Source: Diplonema papillatum
Lineage: Eukaryota > Euglenozoa > Diplonemea > Diplonemida > Diplonemidae
Reading direction: 5' to 3'
DNA: 64,000 nt
Assembly (NCBI GenBank): GCA_030068145.1
Contig: JAPJBO010000556.1
Coordinates: forward strand, 87,988 to 151,987
The stretch's first letter is position 1, and each line of letters begins with the position of its first letter. The translations under genes and the position numbers were made by a program. Positions 41,462 through 52,589 of this stretch are shown here, piece after piece. The notes beneath the pieces are model-generated. The model worked only from the letters and a program-made list of their open reading frames with translations, was not told where the DNA came from and made no database searches.

Positions 41462-43840
41462 GTAATGGCCCAAACTTGGGCCATTACATCAATGTAACGG
41501 GCAGAATTTGACGGAAAACCACTGTTACATCAATGTAATGGCCCAAATCTGACGGAAAACCACTGTTACATCGATGTAATGGGCAGAATTTGACGGAAAA
41601 CCACTGTTACATCGATGTAATGGGCAGAATTTGACGGAAAACCACTGTTACATCGATGTAATGGGCAGAATTTGACGGAAAACCACTGTTACATCAATGT
41701 AATGGCCAAAATCTGACCGAAAACCACTGTTACATCAATGTAATGGGCCAAATTTGACCGAAAACCACTGTTACATCAATGTAATGGCCCAAATCTGACG
41801 GAAAACCACTGTTACATCAATGTAATGGGCAGAATTTGACGGAAAACCACTGTTACATCAATGTAATGGCCCAAATCTGACGGAAAACCACTGTTACATC
41901 AATGTAATGGGCAGAATTTGACGGAAAACCACTGTTACATCGATGTAATGGGCAGAATTTGACGGAAAACCACTGTTACATCGATGTAATGGGCAGAATT
42001 TGACGGAAAACCACTGTTACATCAATGTAATGGCCAAAATCTGACCGAAAACCACTGTTACATCAATGTAATGGGCCAAATTTGACCGAAAACCACTGTT
42101 ACATCAATGTAATGGCCCAAATCTGACGGAAAACCACTGTTACATCAATGTAATGGCCCAAATCTGACGGAAAACCACTGTTACATTGATGTAATGGGCA
42201 GAATCTGACGGAAAACCACTGTTACATCAATGTAATGGGCCGAATTTGACCGAAAACCACTGTTACATCAATGTAATGGCCCAAATCTGACGGAAAACCA
42301 CTGTTACATCGATGTAATGGCCCAAATCTGACGGAAAACCACTGTTACATCGATGTAATGGCCCGAATTTGACCGAAAACCACTGTTACATCAATGTAAT
42401 GGCCCAAATTTGACGGAAAACCACTGTTACATCGATGTAATGGCCCAAATCTGACGGAAAACCACTGTTACATCGATGTAATGGCCCAAATCTGACGGAA
42501 AACCACTGTTACATCAATGTAATGGGCCAAATTTGACCGAAAACCACTGTTACATCAATGTAATGGCCCAAATCTGACGGAAAACCACTGTTACATCAAT
42601 GTAATGGCCCAAATCTGACGGAAAACCACTGTTACATCAATGTAATGGGCCGAATTTGACCGAAAACCACTGTTACATCAATGTAATGGCCCAAATCTGA
42701 CGGAAAACCACTGTTACATCGATGTAATGGGCCAAATCTGACGGAAAACCACTGTTACATCAATGTAATGGCCCAAATCTGACGGAAAACCACTGTTACA
42801 TCGATGTAATGGCCCGAATTTGACCGAAAACCACTGTTACATCAATGTAATGGCCAAATCTGACGGAAAACCACTGTTACATCAATGTAATGGGCCAAAT
42901 CTGACGGAAAACCACTGTTACATCAATGTAATGGCCCAAATTTGACGGAAAACCACTGTTACATCGATGTAATGGGCAGAATTTGACGGAAAACCACTGT
43001 TACATCAATGTAATGGCCCAAATTTGACGGAAAACCACTGTTACATCAATGTAATGGGCCAAATTTGACCGAAAACCACTGTTACATCAATGTAATGGCC
43101 CAAATCTGACGGAAAACCACTGTTACATCGATGTAATGGGCAGAATCTGACGGAAAACCACTGTTACATCAATGTAATGGGCCAAATTTGACCGAAAACC
43201 ACTGTTACATCGATGTAATGGGCCAAATCTGACGGAAAACCACTGTTACATCAATGTAATGGCCCAAATCTGACGGAAAACCACTGTTACATCGATGTAA
43301 TGGGCAGAATTTGACGGAAAACCACTGTTACATCGATGTAATGGGCAGAATTTGACGGAAAACCACTGTTACATCAATGTAATGGCCAAAATCTGACCGA
43401 AAACCACTGTTACATCAATGTAATGGGCCAAATTTGACCGAAAACCACTGTTACATCAATGTAATGGCCCAAATCTGACGGAAAACCACTGTTACATCAA
43501 TGTAATGGCCCAAATCTGACGGAAAACCACTGTTACATCGATGTAATGGGCAGAATCTGACGGAAAACCACTGTTACATCAATGTAATGGCCCAAATTTG
43601 ACCGAAAACCACTGTTACATCAATGTAATGGCCAAATCTGACGGAAAACCACTGTTACATCAATGTAATGGGCCAAATCTGACGGAAAAACACTGTAACA
43701 TCAATGTAATGGCCCAAATTTGACGGAAAACCACTGTTACATCAATGTAATGGGCCGAATTTGACCGAAAACCACTGTTACATCAATGTAATGGCCCAAA
43801 TCTGACGGAAAACCACTGTTACATCGATGTAATGGGCAGA
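41462..43840. repeat. 41-bp satellite array
   Basis: About 58 head-to-tail units of 41 bp have the form ACTGTTACATCRATGTAATG followed by GGC or GCC variants, AAATYTGACSG and AAAACC. Each unit contains the palindrome or near-palindrome TACATCGATGTA. Blocks of variant units recur in the same order (about 41621, 41948 and 43304), so there is higher-order structure. The array is absent from the matching site before the second ankyrin gene. Confidence 0.95.
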
Positions 43841-43844
43841 TTAA

Positions 43845-44079
43845 ATGATATATTGTGAAACAGGGCCTCTCGCTCCCTCACACAACCTCTCTGGAATTGT
43901 GGCAAACACACGAAGATCATTAACAGTTGGTTCGCTTTCTACTTACCCTTTTACGCAGCGGCAGCTGAGACTGGAGCTAATTGCAGCACGAGACGCACAC
44001 CGAGGAGGAGAGTAATATAAAGCATCAAAACCCCCGCACTCTCATCGTGAACAGGTGCCCGTGGAAGAGGAACTGAACC
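43845..44079 (+). promoter_or_regulatory. Shared ankyrin-gene promoter and leader
   Basis: This region is conserved before the first (43845-44079), third (52372-52589) and fourth (57094-57326) ankyrin genes. A TATA-like AATATAAAG sits about 65 bp before the ATG (44014-44022). In the third copy it is AATATCATAAGG. The ATG context is GAACCATGG. Assignment as promoter is inferred from position and conservation. Confidence 0.5.
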
Positions 44080-45642
44080 ATGGGGGCTGCCATCGTAGCT
44101 ATTCCCGAGTACATCAAGGCGGGGGCAACGGCGCTTATCCTCGCCAGCCGTCAAGGACACGCAGGCGTCGTCAAAAGGTTGCTTTGGCGGACAAGTGGGG
44201 CCCGCGCCGCCGACGTGAATGCGGCAAACAACTACGGCGAGACTGCACTCATTTGCGCGAGTTCGTCGGGCGAAGAACGCATCGTGAAAGTTTTGCTGTC
44301 GGCGGGGGCCGACGTCAACGCCGCCAACAACTCCGGCTGGACTGCTCTCTTCGCGGCTTGCAGAAGAAGCGAGGTTGCCATCGTGAAAGATTTGCTGTCG
44401 GCGGGGGCCGACGTCAACGCCGCCAACAACTCCGGCTGGACTGCTCTCTTCGCGGCTTGCAGAAGAAGCGAGGTTGCCATCGTGAAAGATTTGCTGTCGG
44501 CGGGGGCCGACGTCAACGCCGCCATCAACTCCGGCTGGACTTCTCTCTTCGCGGCTTGCAGAAGAAGCGAGGTTGCCATCGTGAAAGAATTGCTGTCGGC
44601 GGGGGCTGACGTCAACGCCGCCAACAACTCCGGCACGACTGCTCTCTTCGCGGCTTGCAGAAGAAGCGAGGTGGCCATCGTGAAAGAATTGCTGTCGGCG
44701 GGGGCCGACGTCAACGCCGCCAACAACTCCGGCACGACTGCTCTCTTCGAGGCTTGCAGAAGAAGCGAGGTTGCCATCGTGAAAGAATTGCTGTCGGCGG
44801 GGGCTGACGTCAACGCCGCAGACAACGACGGCAACACTGCACTGTTTTTGGCGAGTGAGATGGGCATCGTGAAAGATTTGCTGTCGGCGGGGGCTGACGT
44901 CAACGCCGCCAACAACTACGGCAGGACTGCTCTCGTAACGGCTTGCGGAGCAGGCGAGGTGGCCATCGTGAAAGAATTGCTGTCGGCGGGGGCCGACGTC
45001 AACGCCGCCAACAACTCCGGCTGGACTGCTCTCTTCGCGGCTTGCAGAAGAAGCGAGGTTGCCATCGTGAAAGATTTGCTGTCGGCGGGGGCCGACGTCA
45101 ACGCCGCCATCAACTCCGGCTGGACTGCTCTTTTGGTGGCTTGCAGAAGAAGCGAGGTTGCCATCGTGAAAGAATTGCTGTCGGCGGGGGCTGACGTCAA
45201 CGCCGCCAACAACTCCGGCAAGACTGCTCTCTTCGCGGCTTGCAGAAGAAGCGAGGTGGCCATCGTGAAAGAATTGCTGTCGACGGGGGCCGACGTCAAC
45301 GCCGCCAACAACTCCGGCACGACTGCTCTCTTCGAGGCTTGCAGAAGAAGCGAGGTTGCCATCGTGAAAGAATTGCTGTCGGCGGGGGCCGACGTCAACG
45401 CCGCAGACAACGACGGCAACACTGCACTGTTTTTGGCGAGTGAGATGGGCATCGTGAAAGATTTGCTGTCGGCGGGGGCTGACGTCAACGCCGCCAACAA
45501 CTACGGCAGGACTGCTCTCGTAACGGCTTGCGGAGCAGGCGAGGTGGCCATCGTGAAAGAATTGCTGTCGGCGGGGGCCGTCGTCAACGCCGCCTGCTTA
45601 TTCGGCAGGACTGCTCTCTTCGCGGCTTGTTCGCGGTTGTGA
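44080..45642 (+). CDS. Ankyrin-repeat protein 1, C-terminus shifted
   Basis: A 520-residue frame starts MGAAIVAIPEYIKAGATAL and consists of about 16 ankyrin repeats (VAIVKELLSAGADVNAANNS, G-TALFAAC). Ankyrin repeats are helix-turn-helix modules for protein binding, and no catalytic domain is present. Repeats 6-9 recur as 12-15, including a shortened repeat (FLASEMGIVKDLL) that lacks four residues compared with the second gene. Repeat DNA units are almost identical, a sign of recent expansion or gene conversion. At the end a deletion near 45628 shifts the frame, so the protein stops at CSRL. The usual tail (KREREPEDPAE, ILQRVVEG) still lies downstream in another frame, at 45635-45770. Otherwise it belongs to the same family as 50784, 52590 and 57327. 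Confidence 0.75.
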   Translation: MGAAIVAIPEYIKAGATALILASRQGHAGVVKRLLWRTSGARAADVNAANNYGETALICASSSGEERIVKVLLSAGADVNAANNSGWTALFAACRRSEVAIVKDLLSAGADVNAANNSGWTALFAACRRSEVAIVKDLLSAGADVNAAINSGWTSLFAACRRSEVAIVKELLSAGADVNAANNSGTTALFAACRRSEVAIVKELLSAGADVNAANNSGTTALFEACRRSEVAIVKELLSAGADVNAADNDGNTALFLASEMGIVKDLLSAGADVNAANNYGRTALVTACGAGEVAIVKELLSAGADVNAANNSGWTALFAACRRSEVAIVKDLLSAGADVNAAINSGWTALLVACRRSEVAIVKELLSAGADVNAANNSGKTALFAACRRSEVAIVKELLSTGADVNAANNSGTTALFEACRRSEVAIVKELLSAGADVNAADNDGNTALFLASEMGIVKDLLSAGADVNAANNYGRTALVTACGAGEVAIVKELLSAGAVVNAACLFGRTALFAACSRL

Positions 45643-46500
45643 AACACTTGTTGTCTGTTCCGGCTGCACAGGGCAAGATGCGGAAGGAGCGGGAGCCTGA
45701 GGATCCCGCTGAGACGGCGGCCCCCGCGGAGCCCGGTATCCTTCAGCGGGTCGTTGAGGGGAGGTGGTGAACTCCCTTTCTCTCAGTTATACTGTGGGAA
45801 TCGGACGTCGAACCCAGAGCAGGACAACACAGCCAGTAAACCAGGAGGAAGGGGGTTGGGGCTACTCGAGAACCAAACTACGGCGGGTGACCTCGACCTT
45901 GAAGGCCGAGAAGTACCCCAACGCACCTCTGCAAGGTTTCCCTCGCTCCGTCTCTCTTTCTGTCTCTTTCTCATTATTGTGATTCCCAGACCACCTGACA
46001 CGAAGCGCATTGTTCTCCATTGTGTCCCCCTTTTCCATCCTCGCTCGTAGCTGCCGATGAAAGATTCCCCGCGGCGCAAGCGCCTGCGCATGTCTGCGGA
46101 GGACGTGGAGATGGCGGAAGGAAGGACGTGAAAGAAATGGCGTTTCCATCCAAGACGGTACAGTAGTAAACTTCCTTTTTTGGTGTTACCCACAATGCTG
46201 AATATAGAAGTTTGATAGAAGTTGTATGGAGTAGGGGGTGTCACTTTTTATTGTTACAATGATGGTGCACAACGCTGACGTTTTCTTGAGCCCAACTCCC
46301 GTTTTCTGCGCGCAAGCCCAACTGCGGTTATAGTTCGCGCTGCACGGGGCCTTTGGACCCATTTCGGGCGTCAACACCTCCAGTACTTTCTGACCACCTG
46401 TGATGTTCATCTTGGCAAGAGACCAATGTGCAAGGGACCTTGCGTTTCTTGGGCTGGTGCACTGGATGGCTCGCCTCGGCCTTTCCCTGCCACCAGCTCA
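45643..46500 (+). other. Conserved 3' flank of the ankyrin gene
   Basis: It is shared with the flanks at 48394-48870 (relic), 54018-54360 and 58446-59262. It includes a CT-rich stretch, CTGTCTCTTTCTCATTATTG, then a small open frame. The 58-kb copy matches as far as CCTGCCACCAGC. Confidence 0.7.
46057..46131 (+). CDS. Small conserved frame after ankyrin genes
   Basis: It reads MKDSPRRKRLRMSAEDVEMA and ends after 24 residues. The copy at 58831-58905 is identical. At 54304-54429 the frame runs 41 residues. In the 48-kb relic the ATG is CTG. The RRKRLR stretch resembles a nuclear localisation signal. It may be the start of a further exon or gene whose remainder was lost, or simply 3' flank. Confidence 0.3.
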   Translation: MKDSPRRKRLRMSAEDVEMAEGRT

Positions 46501-46934
46501 CAAGGGTGTTGTCCTGGCCGGCTGGCTGGACTGACTGGCGACTGGCTGGCCGGCTGGCTGGGCGACTGACTCCGTTTTGCATGACAGCCGCGCCAAAAAC
46601 GACGGGCCACCGGCGTTGCTGACGTGGTCACCGTATTTCAAAACAGCCGCGGCAATCCCGCCATGCACTAACGGGGCCGGTCCAGGGACCCTCCTCCTCA
46701 GTGTCCGCTCGAAAAGTATGAGGAGGCCTACCATGGCCGAAACCACCAATGACTAACAACCAAGGTACCCACCGATCCTCTTACCGCGTGTAACCACCAC
46801 TCTTACGACACTCAGAGCACAAAGGATATCTTCCCACAACGACGAAGGTCACCCGGAGACTTTGAAACCCCGGAGTTTCAAGCGAACTATAACTCCGAAA
46901 GGCAGGTGTCCTCCGACCAAATGGGAAACGAGTT
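46501..46934. other. No gene; inverted repeat copy
   Basis: GGCT-rich simple sequence lies at 46520-46565. Positions 46735-46890 are the inverted copy of 13010-13180. Confidence 0.45.
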
Positions 46935-48393
46935 CAAACTACTACTACTACTACTACTACTACTAGTCATAAATGACTGGCTTTTTTCTTAGCGCGAGCA
47001 CTGACAGCACGCACAAACAGAACGAAGCGCCTGTCCTGTTTTAGTACGAACAATCTTGCCGGTCGCACTTCAATGTATTGTGCAGACGAAAAAGACGTAG
47101 GCATAGGCGTGGTTGATCACAATTCGCAACCCTGAAGATGAAGCAAAGGTAAATACAAGTGGGGAGAACGATCAACCGACGCGCAGAAACAAAACGAAGC
47201 CGCCTGTCTTTTCCTGGCCATTGCTATTAATCTTGCAGGTTGCCCTGCGATGTATTGTGCAGGCGAAAAAGACGTAGGTGGATCAGAATTCGTATTACGT
47301 ATTAAGGGTAGATAAACTCGAGACTTTGTTTCTTAGTTTTTGCCATGCCGCTGGAGCGAACGCACGCGCGCAAAAGAAAAAAGCAAAGTTACAAAGAAAA
47401 TATTGGAGTGCAGCCTGCACAAGGCGCCCCCGCCCGCGAGACCGCCCCCGAATGGCTGCCTCAACCCGCCGCAACGCACTCAACAGCCTGTGATGCCTCG
47501 GGTATTGACCGTGATGCCGCGGGTATTGACCCCGTCCCACTCTCGCGAAGGCCTACAGCAGCCTGTGTGAAACATCCTCTCTTCACCGGCAGTTCGTTGC
47601 TGCAACGAGCAGCATCTGTGTGTGCGGGAAAACGATCAACCGGAGCGCACGGACAAACTCCGCCTCGTGTGCTCGTGGCTGAAAGAACCGAAACCCGCTG
47701 CAGTTGGGACCAGCGCGGTGTTGAGCACGTAAAGGGACGCGTCGAATAGTAACACCCCGTGTTTTGATTCGACCTTTTCTCGAATACTCAAAATAGTCCA
47801 AACGAGGCATGATGTGTCGAGCAAGTCCAAAAAATAGGAAAACAATTTGACAGCCAAGGCGCGTGTTCAATGACTGTTATTATTCGGCCCCCTCACCCCC
47901 TTTTAACCGTTCCAAGCACGTTCTTGCAATTCCCACCTCCAACGTTTCTATTTTGTGCGCGCCAGCGGGACTCACCTGCTTTGGTGCGGTTTCATGTGGT
48001 ACGCAGCCTACCACCAATTTTAATACGTAACCGCTTAAGGACCGTTAACAGAACATTGTTAACGGGAGAACAAATGAAATGCAAACCCATCCGCTATTAT
48101 TTGGCACTTCCGGGTTACCGCTTTTCTTTTGTGTAAAAGCACCTGCTTTGCAGGAGATACTTGACGAGACTGCCAGTTGCAAAATCTCAGAGGCATAGTG
48201 TGGTACTCATCGGCATGCCGGTGACTACCCACTATCGCAACAATCTTCCAATCTCAGGGGAGGTGAATGTGCTGTAGCCCACACGAAACACAGGTAAAAC
48301 TGGGTTTAGTGGCGGGCGTAAGCGTTCAACACAAAAGACCCATAGTTGTATCGTTTTTCACTCTTCTAGCCTCGTTTGAAATGAGCACAAGGT
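46935..48393 (+). repeat. Segmental duplication, copy B
   Basis: It matches 38835-40030 in order and orientation, preceded by an expanded ACT run (46938-46966). Its SDR (48129-48393) ends abruptly at GCACAAGGTAGTTCCT, where ankyrin 3' flank begins. Confidence 0.7.
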
Positions 48394-48870
48394 AGTTCCT
48401 GAGGATCCCGCTGGGAAGGCGGCCCCCGCGGAGCCCGGTATCCTTCAGCGGGTCGTGGAGGGGAGGTGGTGAACTCCCTTTCTCTCAGTTATACTGTGGG
48501 AATCGGACGTCGCACCCAGAGCAGGACAGCACAGCCAGTAAACCAGGAGGAAGGGGGTTGGGGCTACTCGAGAACCAAACTACGGCGGGTGACCTCGACC
48601 TTTTAGGCCGAGAAGTACCCCAACGCTCCTCTGCAAGGTTTCCCTCGCTCCATCTCTCTTTCTGTCTCTTTCTCATTATTGTGATTCCCAAACGACCTGA
48701 CACGAAGCGCATTGTTCTCCATTGTGTCCCCCTTTTCTATCCTCGCTTGTAGCTGACGCTGAAAGATTCCCCGCGGCGCAATAGCCTGCGCATGTCTGCG
48801 GAGGACGAGGAGATGGGAAGGGCTGCAAGGGCTGCGACATCTTCACATGCCACCGGGGCAGCAACTGTCA
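48394..48870 (+). pseudogene. Ankyrin-gene relic: 3' end only
   Basis: It starts in the last coding part (CCTGAGGATCCCGCTG, GGAGCCCGGTATCCTTCAGC) and follows the shared 3' flank to GGAGATGGGAAGGGC. No ankyrin repeats precede it. This is a fifth family member reduced to its end. Confidence 0.7.
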
Positions 48871-50735
48871 CAGTTTCACTGGGAGAGTTGATGCACCACG
48901 AAGGTCGATCAGAGCTTTGGGTTAGAATGCAAAGAAGCTGTAGCGATAATCTGCATTGCCGGCGGCGCGGTTATCTCTTCGCACGTGATGTGTCATGCTT
49001 TCGCCTCTTTAGCTCGTCGATTGCGGAATGTTCTCAACGAAGCAGGTGGGGCATCCGGTTCGTTTCTTGCGGAATGTTCTCAACGCAGGAGGTAGGGCAT
49101 CGGACAGTCCGCGTGAAGGCACACGAGCCTGCTGATGCTGGTAGCGACAACCGAAATCCTCGGCCCGCTATTGAGCACCTTCGATGAGTTTCCAGACACT
49201 TGGTGTCCGGGGAACTTGGCAAGTGTCCAAACCTGTATTCTGAAATGACTACAGGCCAAAACCTGAAACCCCCCACTTTTTGACTGCGCCCCCGTTTTCG
49301 CAGCGGCATCCACCCTCAGCCAGGGTCGATTTTTCTGCCCGACGATGGTCGCAAAGCCCTGTGCCATATCTTTCCAATAAAGCAAACGACGACCACTTTC
49401 GATGAGTACTTGGCTTCGAACATGCTGACAGGAATAAGTGGAGGTTTAATGTCAGCTAATTTCGTGCAAGCGTCGGCAGAAGCGAAACCTACCTAACATT
49501 GGGACGACGTTTTTGGAATACCGACGGACAATGTCCCACCCTGGGGCCGTGGCTAGGGTGGGTGGGTACCCCCCCTAATACTGGTGCAATTTTGGTCCAA
49601 TTCTGGTCCAATTCTGGTCCGCAAACACTATGCGCAACTATGCGAAACAGCCCAAAGAACTATGCGCAACTATGCGGAACGACCCGAAAGAATGCGGAAC
49701 AGCCCAAAGAACTATGCGCAACTATGCGCAACTATGCGGAACGACCCGAAAGTATGCGGAACAGCCCGGACCCGTTCCGCATGATTTATCCTTCGATTTT
49801 CCCACCCACCCACCCCCAGAAAAAGGAAGGAAATAGAAAGGTGACTTGGGATACCGGGCAGCTCTCCTCCCGAAGGGATGAGTTTACCGATGAGAATGGG
49901 AAGGTCTCACTGGAGGCTTCCCTACAACTACCTCCCGGTCCCCTCCCCCAGGTTTCTGCGTACCACCGCAGGTCTAGAGGGGCCCTCCCGGGAAGCCTGC
50001 GGGAAAGTCGGGGCAGCCGCCCCAGGGGAAAGAGGACTGCATCGACGAAATTGATCGGGTCCCCCTCTTGCTACCGAGTGCTCCGGATGGCGCCCCAGGC
50101 CGGGTCTGTGAAGATTGGATCCGGACCAAGTCGTCACCATGGGCGACGTAGAAATGGTTCGAAGGTACGACGAGGAAGTTTTACGCGACCCGCACTGTGT
50201 TCACACGTGTACACGTCGAAGGGCGCGGTGATCTAGCTGTGTGCCGGCTGTCTGTCCCAGCTACTCATGGCTGCGCGTTCAGATGCCGAGGGTGTAGGTC
50301 TGTGTTCCCTGGATTGCTAGGGCTGCCCGCCGAAGGGACAATCCCATGGTACCGCGTGAATGGCGCGATCGGGCCCACGGCAGTGCAAGCCAGCTAACGG
50401 TGGTCGCGCACGCAGCCTGTCTGCTCGCGGTCGCGCCGGCCCGGCCCGCAACCGCAGCCGCCATACGGCGGCCACATTCGCCCGTGCCGTGCCCACACGC
50501 CGGCCAGCTCATCCCATCGAGCTAGCAATCCAGCTAAGGAGCACAACCGAGAATACCGTATCCGGCCAAGGAACGTAGCCGAGGTCCGTTTGGTAGAACA
50601 GCGCATTAAACATGAGTTTAATAATTCGCACACCGGAGCGGCGCCTGTGGCTCCGAAGGCAACCGCACCGAAGGAGAATTAAACTTGTATTAAACGACGT
50701 GTTCGTCCGTATGTGGTTAATATTAACCGACTAAT
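48871..50735. other. No gene; short repeats
   Basis: Positions 48915-49020 are the empty-site paralogue of 8840-9070. A minisatellite with ACTATGCGCAACTATGCG and GGAACGACCCGAAAG units spans 49570-49790. At 50610-50627 ATTAAAC-ATGA-GTTTAAT forms a small hairpin. Confidence 0.5.
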
Positions 50736-50783
50736 GATATATTGTGAAACAGGGCCTCGCTCCCTCACACAACCGCTCTGAAA

Positions 50784-52202
50784 ATGTGGCAGGCCGGGAC
50801 TACCATCGCAGCTATTTCCGAGTATACCAAAGCGGGGGCCACAGGGCTCATCCTCGCCAGCAGTCAAGGACACGCAGACATCGTCAAAAGGTTGCTTTTG
50901 CGGACAAGTGCGGCCCGCGCCGCCGACGTGAATGCGGCAAACAAGAGAGGCGAGACTGCACTCATTTACGCGAGTTGGCTCAGCAGGGAACGCATCGTGA
51001 AAGAATTGCTGTTGGTGGGGGCTGACGTCAACGCCGCAGACAACGGCGGCAACACTGCCCTGATTTTGGGCATCGTGAAAGATTTGCTGTCGGCGGGGGC
51101 TGACGTCAATGCCGCAGGCAACTACGGCAGGACTGCTCTCTTCAAGGCTTGCGGAGCAGGTGAGGTGGCCATCGTGAAAGAATTGCTGTCGGCGGGGGCT
51201 GACGTCAACGCCGCAGACAACGGCGGCAACACTGCCCTGATTTTGGGCATCGTGAAAGATTTGCTGTCGGCGGGGGCTGACGTCAATGCCGCAGACAACG
51301 GCGGCAACACTGCACTGATTTTGGCGAGTGAGATGGGCATCGTGAAAGATTTGCTGTCGGCGGGAGCCGACGTCAACGCCTCAGACAACTACGGCACGAC
51401 TGCTCTCTACGGGGCTTGCACAAGAGGCAAGGTGGCCATCGTGAAACAGTTGCTGTCGGCGGGGGCCGACGCCAACACCGCAGACATCAGCGGCTGGACT
51501 GCTCTCTTCGCGGCTTGCGGAGCAGGCGGGGTGGCCATCGTGAAAGAATTGCTGTCGGCGGGGGCTGACGTCAACGCCGCAGACAACGGCGGCGACACTG
51601 CACTGATTTTGGCGAGTGAGATGGGCGCAGAACGCATCGTGAAAGATTTGCTGTCGGCGGGGGCTGACGTCAATGCCGCAGGCAACTACGGCAGGACTGC
51701 TCTCTTCGAGGCTTGCAGAAGGAGCAAGGTGGCCATCGTGAAACAATTGCTGTCGGCGGGGGCCGACGTCAACGCCGCAGAAAACGACGGCAGGACTGGT
51801 CTCTGCGTGGCTTGCGAAGGAGGCGAGGTGGCCATCGTGAAAGAATTGCTGTCGGCGGGGGCTGACGTCAACGCCGCCAGCAACTCCGGCATGACTGCTC
51901 TCTTCGCGGCTTGCAAAAGAGGCGAGGTGGCCATCGTGAAAGAATTGCTGTCGGCGGGGGCCGACGTCAACGCCGCATACAACGACGGCAGGACTGCGCT
52001 GATGGAGGCCTGCGACAACGGCAACGAAACCATCGTGACAGAATTGCTGTCGTGCGGTGCCGATGCAAGGGCTGCGGACAAGCTCGTCGCGAGGACGAAC
52101 CGAAGAACCCGGGGTACATATTATTTCCCTTCTCTGAGGAAGAGCTGCCGCGCCAAACCTCGCTTCTGTGTACCACGTGCGGAGAAAGGAGGGCACAAAT
52201 AG
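50784..52202 (+). CDS. Ankyrin-repeat protein 2, new start and captured tail
   Basis: A 472-residue frame begins MWQAGTTIAAISEYTKAG and carries about 13 ankyrin repeats, including shortened ones (ALILGIVKDLLSAGADVNAA). In relatives the start is MGTTIA or MGAAIV, preceded by a leader of about 150 bp. Here that leader is deleted, which joins the upstream AATGTGGCA to the GGGACTACCATCGC of the coding region and supplies a new in-frame ATG. The TATA-like element is lost with it. The C-terminal tail typical of the family is missing. After ADARAADKL the frame runs into a dispersed repeat also present inverted at 33620-33870, adding VARTNRRTRGTYYFPSLRKS and a short rest. Expression is doubtful. Confidence 0.6.
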   Translation: MWQAGTTIAAISEYTKAGATGLILASSQGHADIVKRLLLRTSAARAADVNAANKRGETALIYASWLSRERIVKELLLVGADVNAADNGGNTALILGIVKDLLSAGADVNAAGNYGRTALFKACGAGEVAIVKELLSAGADVNAADNGGNTALILGIVKDLLSAGADVNAADNGGNTALILASEMGIVKDLLSAGADVNASDNYGTTALYGACTRGKVAIVKQLLSAGADANTADISGWTALFAACGAGGVAIVKELLSAGADVNAADNGGDTALILASEMGAERIVKDLLSAGADVNAAGNYGRTALFEACRRSKVAIVKQLLSAGADVNAAENDGRTGLCVACEGGEVAIVKELLSAGADVNAASNSGMTALFAACKRGEVAIVKELLSAGADVNAAYNDGRTALMEACDNGNETIVTELLSCGADARAADKLVARTNRRTRGTYYFPSLRKSCRAKPRFCVPRAEKGGHK

Positions 52203-52371
52203 AGACAGAGTGGGTTTGGAGGAGGACGCTGGCGTGCGTCGGGGCCAGTGAGAAGCACCGGCCACCTTGCTAGATAAATCGTGCTGCGGAAAAGGAGCCC
52301 TTTCATTCGCTGGGGTCAGCACCCCTCTTCCGTGCCTTCACGCGGAAGGAAGCAGTAGGCATTATTAATTA
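52203..52371. repeat. Remainder of captured dispersed repeat
   Basis: Together with 52100-52202 it matches the minus strand of 33620-33870 (GGTTTGGAGGA, GGCGTGCGTCGGGGCC, AGAAGCACCGGCCACCTT). Confidence 0.55.
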
Positions 52372-52589
52372 AATGAAACAGGGCCTCACACAACCGCTCT
52401 CTCTGGAAATGTGGCAATCGAACGAAGATCAGTAACAGTTGGTTCGTTTTCTACTTACCCTTTATGCAGCGGCAGCTGAGACTGGAGCTAATTGCAGCAC
52501 GAGACGCACACCAATGAGGAGAATATCATAAGGCATCAAAAACCCCGCACTCTATCGTGAACAGGTGCCCGTGGAAGAGGAACTGAACC

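Noticed and set aside
41462-43840. CRISPR-like regular array
   Set aside because: The 41-bp unit repeats in full with no unique spacers, and no cas gene is present. The host is a eukaryote.
44232-45500. Long minus-strand frames opposite the ankyrin repeats (ALTSAPADS type)
   Set aside because: They follow the repeat period exactly and recur opposite every ankyrin gene. They result from codon bias in the sense strand.
50560-50660. tRNA-like segment around GGTCCGTTTGGTAGAACAGC
   Set aside because: The central hairpin has a 4-nt loop instead of a 7-nt anticodon loop, and no acceptor pairing was found.
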